Under the pieces are notes generated by a model. It was not told where the DNA came from. It ran no database searches and saw only the letters and a program-made list of their open reading frames with translations. From Madurella fahalii (taxonomy: Eukaryota; Ascomycota; Sordariomycetes; Sordariales), in NCBI GenBank assembly GCA_029876055.1, contig CM056878.1:558001-622000 (forward strand): 64,000 nt of DNA, written 5' to 3'. The translations under genes and the position numbers were made by a program. Shown piece after piece: positions 59,051-64,000 of the stretch (its first letter is position 1; every line of letters begins with the position of its first letter).

Positions 59051-62000
59051 ATGCCTTTGGCGGCGCGGAGGCCGCGGGGCCGAATGGCAACCCTTATGTT
59101 ACATGCAGGTACTTCAGGGGCCAACCGCCGCGTCCGTGCCGATGCGCCAACAGAGAGCCAGACGGGCATATACCCCACCTCTTCGGCCTTCGTCGCAGTG
59201 CAATTACCTGAATCAAGCGACCTGTGGCACCTTGATCCGTATCGCCCGGAATCTATCATGGCAGGTGCGGACGCCTATGCTGTCCTTGGACATGCAAACA
59301 AGCGCCGCGAGAGGGAGGATGGCCAACCTGGCGAAGGACACGGCAAGCGACTGCGGTGGAATCCGCCAGGGCATCCGCCATCGACATCCGGCGCAGATCC
59401 AACTCAGCTGGGGACCCGGCCGCTGATTGCGGACCCGATTCCAGTTTGGAGCGATAATGAGAATGACGGGACGGACGATCACCGAGGGCTTTCAGTTTCC
59501 GAAGGGACAGCACAGGCCTCTCGGCCGACAAGACGAACCGCGGAGGTCTCCGAGTTCACTTCGACGTCTGGATCTGAAATTAATTCAGATGTTCAATACG
59601 ATACGTGCTTTGGCTTGGTAGGTACCCAGCCAGACGGATACTTCTCTCCCGATGAAGCACAAGTTCCTGACCTAGCGCAGCTTGAACTTCCTTCGACGAT
59701 CACCACCTCCTCCGCACCGGATTCGGCGTGGTTCCCAGTCAATGTTGAGCTGTGTGGTAAAGCCCTGCAGATCAATACATTGGATTCAGGGCAGCACATA
59801 GGTTCGGTTTCTTCGGAGTATTCGGCAGCGATCTACCAGCTCCAGGAAAAAGTCAAGGTCGTGCTGACAGCAACGGTTCTGTTCCCTCACGATCGCAGCC
59901 GCCACTTGCAGTACATCAGGGCCACCTTACGAGTTGTCGTCTACGGTTTCTTGTCAGAAGAGGACACGGTTGCCAGGATCTTGTCCGATGGCAACCTCCA
60001 TCTTCAACACCCGTCATCAGACGAGTACACCGGTCGAGTGCCCTACTTCAATCCACAATACCTGCTACGTCCAGGGGGGTCAATGCCCGATTTGGAAAGT
60101 CTAAGAATTCCCAGTCCTGCCAGGCTATCTAGCGCAGGACTACAGACTTCCCTGACTGAGGATGAGAGGAGCCGGCTGTTGCAGGTCTTTGAATCCGCTC
60201 ATGATCCGGACGCAACCTTTAGGATTCGTCCCAGCAAGCGCCTCCGGTCTACGCTCAAAGAGTATGTCGCCCGTCCCGGCCTCCTTGGCGATCCATCTAA
60301 CCGAGATGGTCCAGTCACCAGATCAGTGCCCTGGCCATGATGGTAGAAAAGGAATGCGGAACGTTTGACGAGGCCATATTCCCAACGCTCTGGGAACCGA
60401 CCGAGGATGAGCAAGGGTTGAGAAGGTGAGGTTGCCACTGTCAGGTACAAAACCGCCCGCCGCTTACTGGTTCTAGTTATCGACATGTTGTGAGCGGCGA
60501 ACGACACGAGAGACATCCGCCGCTTGTGCATGGCGGAATCCTTGCTGATGTAAGCCTCGATCTCCTAACGTGAACCCTTGCTGATACAAGTATCTCTGAC
60601 CATGAGCACAGGAAATGGGACTCGGAAAGACGCTTTCCGCCATAGCATTGATCTTGTGGCACATTGATGCCTTCGAGACCTCCAAGTCGGACCCTTCGAC
60701 CCCCCGTGCTACGTTGATAGTCACACCCAAATCAAGTGAGGAACAAGACCAGCGACGTGATATTGCTTTTCGTGCCCTGACATTAACCCGACTACCTTGC
60801 TTGATCAGCTATCCCCGAGTGGATACAGCAGTTTGAGAGGTACGGCCCATTATGTGAGCAGAGGTAATGCTTAACGTTAGTTGTAAATTTCTAACAGTAG
60901 ATTTCTAGACACGTCAAGCCAGGGTGTATCAAGACCCGGGTTCATCACGGCAGTCATCGGCAACTGCTTTCTCGAGCCTGGCGAGATGTTGACGTTGTCT
61001 TGACGACGTATGATACTCTCAGATCCGAGAAAGACTGTGAGGGCCCCCTCTTCGAGATGGGCTGGGCGAGGATAATACTTGATGAAGGTGGAGTTAGCCT
61101 AAGAATCGCGTGCTTGGCAGTTTTCGAAGTGGAAGCGATGCTAACACCCTCTCCCCCACTCTCTTTGCAGCGCACAGCATCCGCAATCGGTTCTCAAAGG
61201 TCTTCACCGCGGCGCAGGCCATCAAGGCCCAAAATCGCTGGTGTCTGACCGGCACGCCGATTCAGAACCGCTTGGACGACTATGGGGCGCTGCTCAGCTT
61301 CATCCGTATTCCGCCGTTTGAGACAGCAGACAAGTTCAACCACTGGGTAGTCGAACCCGTCAAAAAGAGAAATCAATATGCTTTCAAGCGGCTCCGCACA
61401 CTGGTCAGAGCTACCTGCCTGCGAAGAACCAAGCAAAGCATAGGGCACGCACTGACGTTGCCGAAGAAAGAGGAGGTCAACGTGGTTCTCGACCTCGACC
61501 CGATCGACAGAGAACTATACGACTTCTTCAAGTCCCAGGCCGTGACGCTGGTCAGAGACGTCATCGCGTCCTCCGAGCTCAGTCACCGGGGACGGCCCAG
61601 ACCTCGCGTCCGGGGCGGCTGGTACGGGGAAATCCTGCCACTGATCGGCCACCTACGGCGCATTTGCGATCACGGGCAAGATCTCCTTCCGCAAGCGGCT
61701 CTGCGTGCGTGGCGGGAGCGACACGTCGCCGACTCCACCATGTGGCCGTTAGCGACGGCGGGGCTGGCGAAGTGCGTTGCATGCGGAGCAGAACTCGAGA
61801 ATGATGACGGCCTCATGGGTCCCGTGGAGCTTTCTTGCGGACATTTCACTTGCGCCGGCTGCTCTGCGGCGGAGGATGCAAGTGAAGCATCATCAGCGCA
61901 GGCAGCCTGCTCTGGGTGTTTCGGCAGGTCGCCCTTGCCAGGCGTTGATGAGGACGTGTCGAAGGGATACCGTCCGTCCGTCAAAATCCAGGCTTTGATA

Positions 62001-62832
62001 CAGAATCTCGCCAGAGAGCACGGTACGGGATCGACAGGTGGAAACGGAGCCAGCTGCAAAAGGTACCGAGGTTCTTCTTGCATGCCCAACTGCTCGCCAA
62101 ATTTTGACTCTTTAAACTTGCTGACACGATTTTAAAGCGTGGTATTCAGCTGCTGGACCGCCATGCTCAACTTCATCGAGAAGGCGCTCCGGAACGAAGG
62201 CATAACTTACCGACGCATTGACGGGCAGACAACACTGCAAGGACGCACAGCGGCCCTCGCGGCGTTTCGAGATGACGCCGATTGTAAGGTCATGCTTGCT
62301 AGCATCGGCAGTGTTGCAGAGGGGTGAGCCTCCTTTTCCCTCCTCCCCCCCCTACCCCTAGTCTCCAGCGAACACTTCCAGGTCGCTCACAAATCCCGTC
62401 TGACATTGTATTAGTGTCAATCTTAGCGCTGCAAACCACGTTCATATCATGGAGCCGCACTGGAATCCGATGGTGGAGGCACAGGCTGTGGACAGGGTAC
62501 ACCGGATCGGGCAGCCAAAGGACGTCGTAATCACCCGCTACCTCATTAAGAACTCCATCGAGTTTGTGAGTGCTTGCCTCATGAACTTACTGTGACGGCC
62601 CGTTCGATTATGGCGCTGAATCTCTTGGCTGACGACGAACTTCGCAGTACGTCCGTGGTGTGCAGGAGGACAAGCTGAGATTGATCCACCAGTCTCTATC
62701 CTCTACGGAGCTCAGCAGACCTGAGAAGGACGGACAGAGATACCAGGTAAGAGAGGTCTATAACAGTGGTTGGCGCTTTCTTGGAGTAGTTACTAATGTC
62801 CCAAGCAGAAACTGCTCGAGGCACTACGGTAG
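59051..62832 (+). CDS. SNF2-family helicase with RING finger (Rad5/Rad16/HLTF-type)
   Basis: Nuclear DNA translocase, probably also an E3 ubiquitin ligase. Eleven exons: 59051-60261, 60315-60425, 60477-60549, 60612-60735, 60809-60863, 60909-61087, 61171-62062, 62138-62323, 62415-62565, 62648-62746, 62809-62832; phases agree, 1,034 residues from ATG 59051 (later starts at 59,084 or 59,258 possible). Motifs: TLKDHQISALAMMVEKE, then GGILADEMGLGKTLSAIALI (motif I), IVTPKSTIPEWIQQFERYG (Ia), DVVLTTYDTL, ARIILDEAHSIRN (motif II, DEAH), WCLTGTPIQNRLDD (III), a C3HC4-like RING (CVACGAEL..LSCGHFTCAGC..ACSGCF) between the two helicase lobes, and lobe 2 with VVFSCWTAMLNFIEKAL, YRRIDGQTTLQGR, EPHWNPMVEAQAVDRVHRIG Q (VI). 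The RING inside the SNF2 core is diagnostic of the Rad5/Rad16/HLTF group. No breaks seen. Confidence 0.9.
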
Positions 62833-63843
62833 GCGGGTTGCCACGGGTTGTTGAGCTCGGGTTGTTGAGCTCGTGTGCGTGTGACGTCGGTCAACAGGCC
62901 GCGCGAAACTGACTTTCAGACAGGAAAGCTCCCTAGTTGGATACCTGGGGTAGTCTCACTCTCGTTGCATAATTATACGCCAGGTAGAAGAGCTTGGATT
63001 CGCATACCACTGCGCTCGTCTCCTTTCCTGCAAGGCTTTCCCCCCATTTTCTACTTGAGCTACTGTCAGAACCGCTACGTGGTAAACGAAGGAAAAATGG
63101 ACAGTGATCATCTAGTAACATCAAGATGTCGGTGGCGGCTTCAATGCCGTTGATTGTGTTCTGTCTCTTCCAATTTCCAGTGCGTGTTTTCTTTCTGGTC
63201 GACAGGACACATGTGAGTCCGTCTTGGGCACCCTGTGGACTAGGGTGCACGTTCCAATAGCCTAATTTTACCCTAACAACCGCTGAGCGAACTGTGGTAC
63301 TGTAGTGCGACTTCTTGTGCACAGGGCTAACAGTCTGTGGGAGTAAGGCTGGTGATATATGTCTCTGACTTTGTATGGTAGGAATTGAAAAAAAAAAAGG
63401 GTAAGAAAGGTTGGCTGGTGGCCGGCTGTACTGTTGCAACCACCGTGACCAGACTGCAGTGCGGGGCTAAACCCGGAATCCCGTACGGAGGCTGTAGCCA
63501 AAAGTTGAGTGAACTGTCCTGTTACGTTAGTGTGAGCGAAAGTATAGCATGCAAATCCATAACCTTAGTTGCACTGTGTTTTGGTGTAGGTTAGGGACTG
63601 TCCGCTAGGTTCCAGGTATTGTACCCGCTATGAACCCACTAATAAATGCACCAGTTGAGAAGTTTGATTAGCTCTCCTTCAGGAATACTGTGTGGTCTGG
63701 GCGTAGAAAGCAGGACCATAACAGACCCGTTCACTCTCTTTTGGCCGCAGCCTCCATAGTGCGAGGCAACATCACTCCGTTCCTTCTCCCCTGCCTCTCA
63801 TGCTCCGACCGGACCACAAACGGCAGTTTCTCAGTTATCTGCA
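62833..63843. other. Intergenic
   Basis: About 1 kb. No gene recognised; a short A-run lies near 63,388-63,398. Confidence 0.4.
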
Positions 63844-64000
63844 ATGCTTTTGCAGAGCTTCCTCGGCCAGCGCGCGCCTACCGAAATTATCCTCCACATC
63901 CTCCAGCGATGCGATTCGACGAGACACGTCCTTGCCCTCTTCTCGACGTGCCCAAGATGTGGCAACTGGACACGTCCAAATGTCGAGGTGTAGCGTCTCC
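63844..64000 (+). CDS. Possible F-box protein, N-terminal part at right edge
   Basis: ATG 63844 opens LLQSFLGQRAPTEIILHILQ then RCDSTRHVLALFSTCPR, a good match to the F-box pattern (LP.EI..IL..C.S...VLAL..TC), after which the frame reaches TAG at about 63,990. The +2 frame continues in F-box-like fashion (MWQLDTSKC..), so an indel near 63,950 or a first intron is possible. The gene runs off the window; the call rests on about 37 residues. Confidence 0.4.

Noticed and set aside
59051..62832. SNF2-RING gene read as part of an anti-mobile-element defence system with the neighbouring NLR
   Set aside because: The Rad5/Rad16/HLTF-type order is a common eukaryotic DNA-repair plan; adjacency to the NLR alone is no evidence.

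Overview
The window reads as a filamentous ascomycete chromosome (Pezizomycotina; Sordariomycetes is my guess). The grounds are genes split by many 45-185 bp introns with GT-AG (occasionally GC-AG) ends and CTAAC/CTGAC branch sites, fungus-only families (HET, NACHT-ankyrin NLR, SUR7, DUF3435, DUF4267), and AT-rich transposon relics full of C-to-T type stop codons, the pattern left by repeat-induced point mutation (RIP). No tRNA, rRNA or CRISPR array was seen.

Layout. 0-23 kb is gene-rich: an M43 metalloprotease running off the left edge, a SUR7/PalI-like membrane protein, an unknown membrane protein, a tubby-like hypothetical protein, a NACHT NLR pseudogene with in-frame stops, a broken small secreted cysteine protein, a zinc alcohol dehydrogenase, a CorA-like protein, a ten-exon PhoD phosphatase, an MFS transporter with a (CT)n tract inside an intron, and a Dabb-domain protein. 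24-29.5 kb is a transposon block: an LTR-like repeat, a MULE relic and a TIR-bounded Fot1/pogo element with TA target duplications. 30-36.2 kb holds a large NRPS-PKS gene (A-T-KS-AT-reductase) whose layout resembles the swainsonine synthase SwnK; it is a pseudogene with frameshifts, a stop, loss of the KS active-site segment and loss of the KR-ACP segment. 38-46 kb has a WGR-PARP gene, a DUF4267 protein, a HET pseudogene and an intact, very divergent actin-like gene. 46.7-53.5 kb is a second graveyard: LTR-like repeats, an ankyrin-NLR tail, a DUF3435 tail and a tyrosinase CuB relic. 54-63 kb holds a NACHT-C2H2-ankyrin NLR with one in-frame TAG and an 11-exon SNF2-RING helicase. A possible F-box gene starts at the right edge.

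The genes do not form an operon or an obvious pathway. What links them is genomic setting: nonself-recognition families (two NLRs, an NLR tail, a HET gene), a secondary-metabolite synthase and a secreted protein lie among RIP-type transposon relics, and most of these accessory genes are broken, while housekeeping-type genes (phosphatase, MFS, ADH, PARP, helicase) can be spliced into full reading frames. The most unusual intact gene is the actin-like one at 44.5-46.2 kb.
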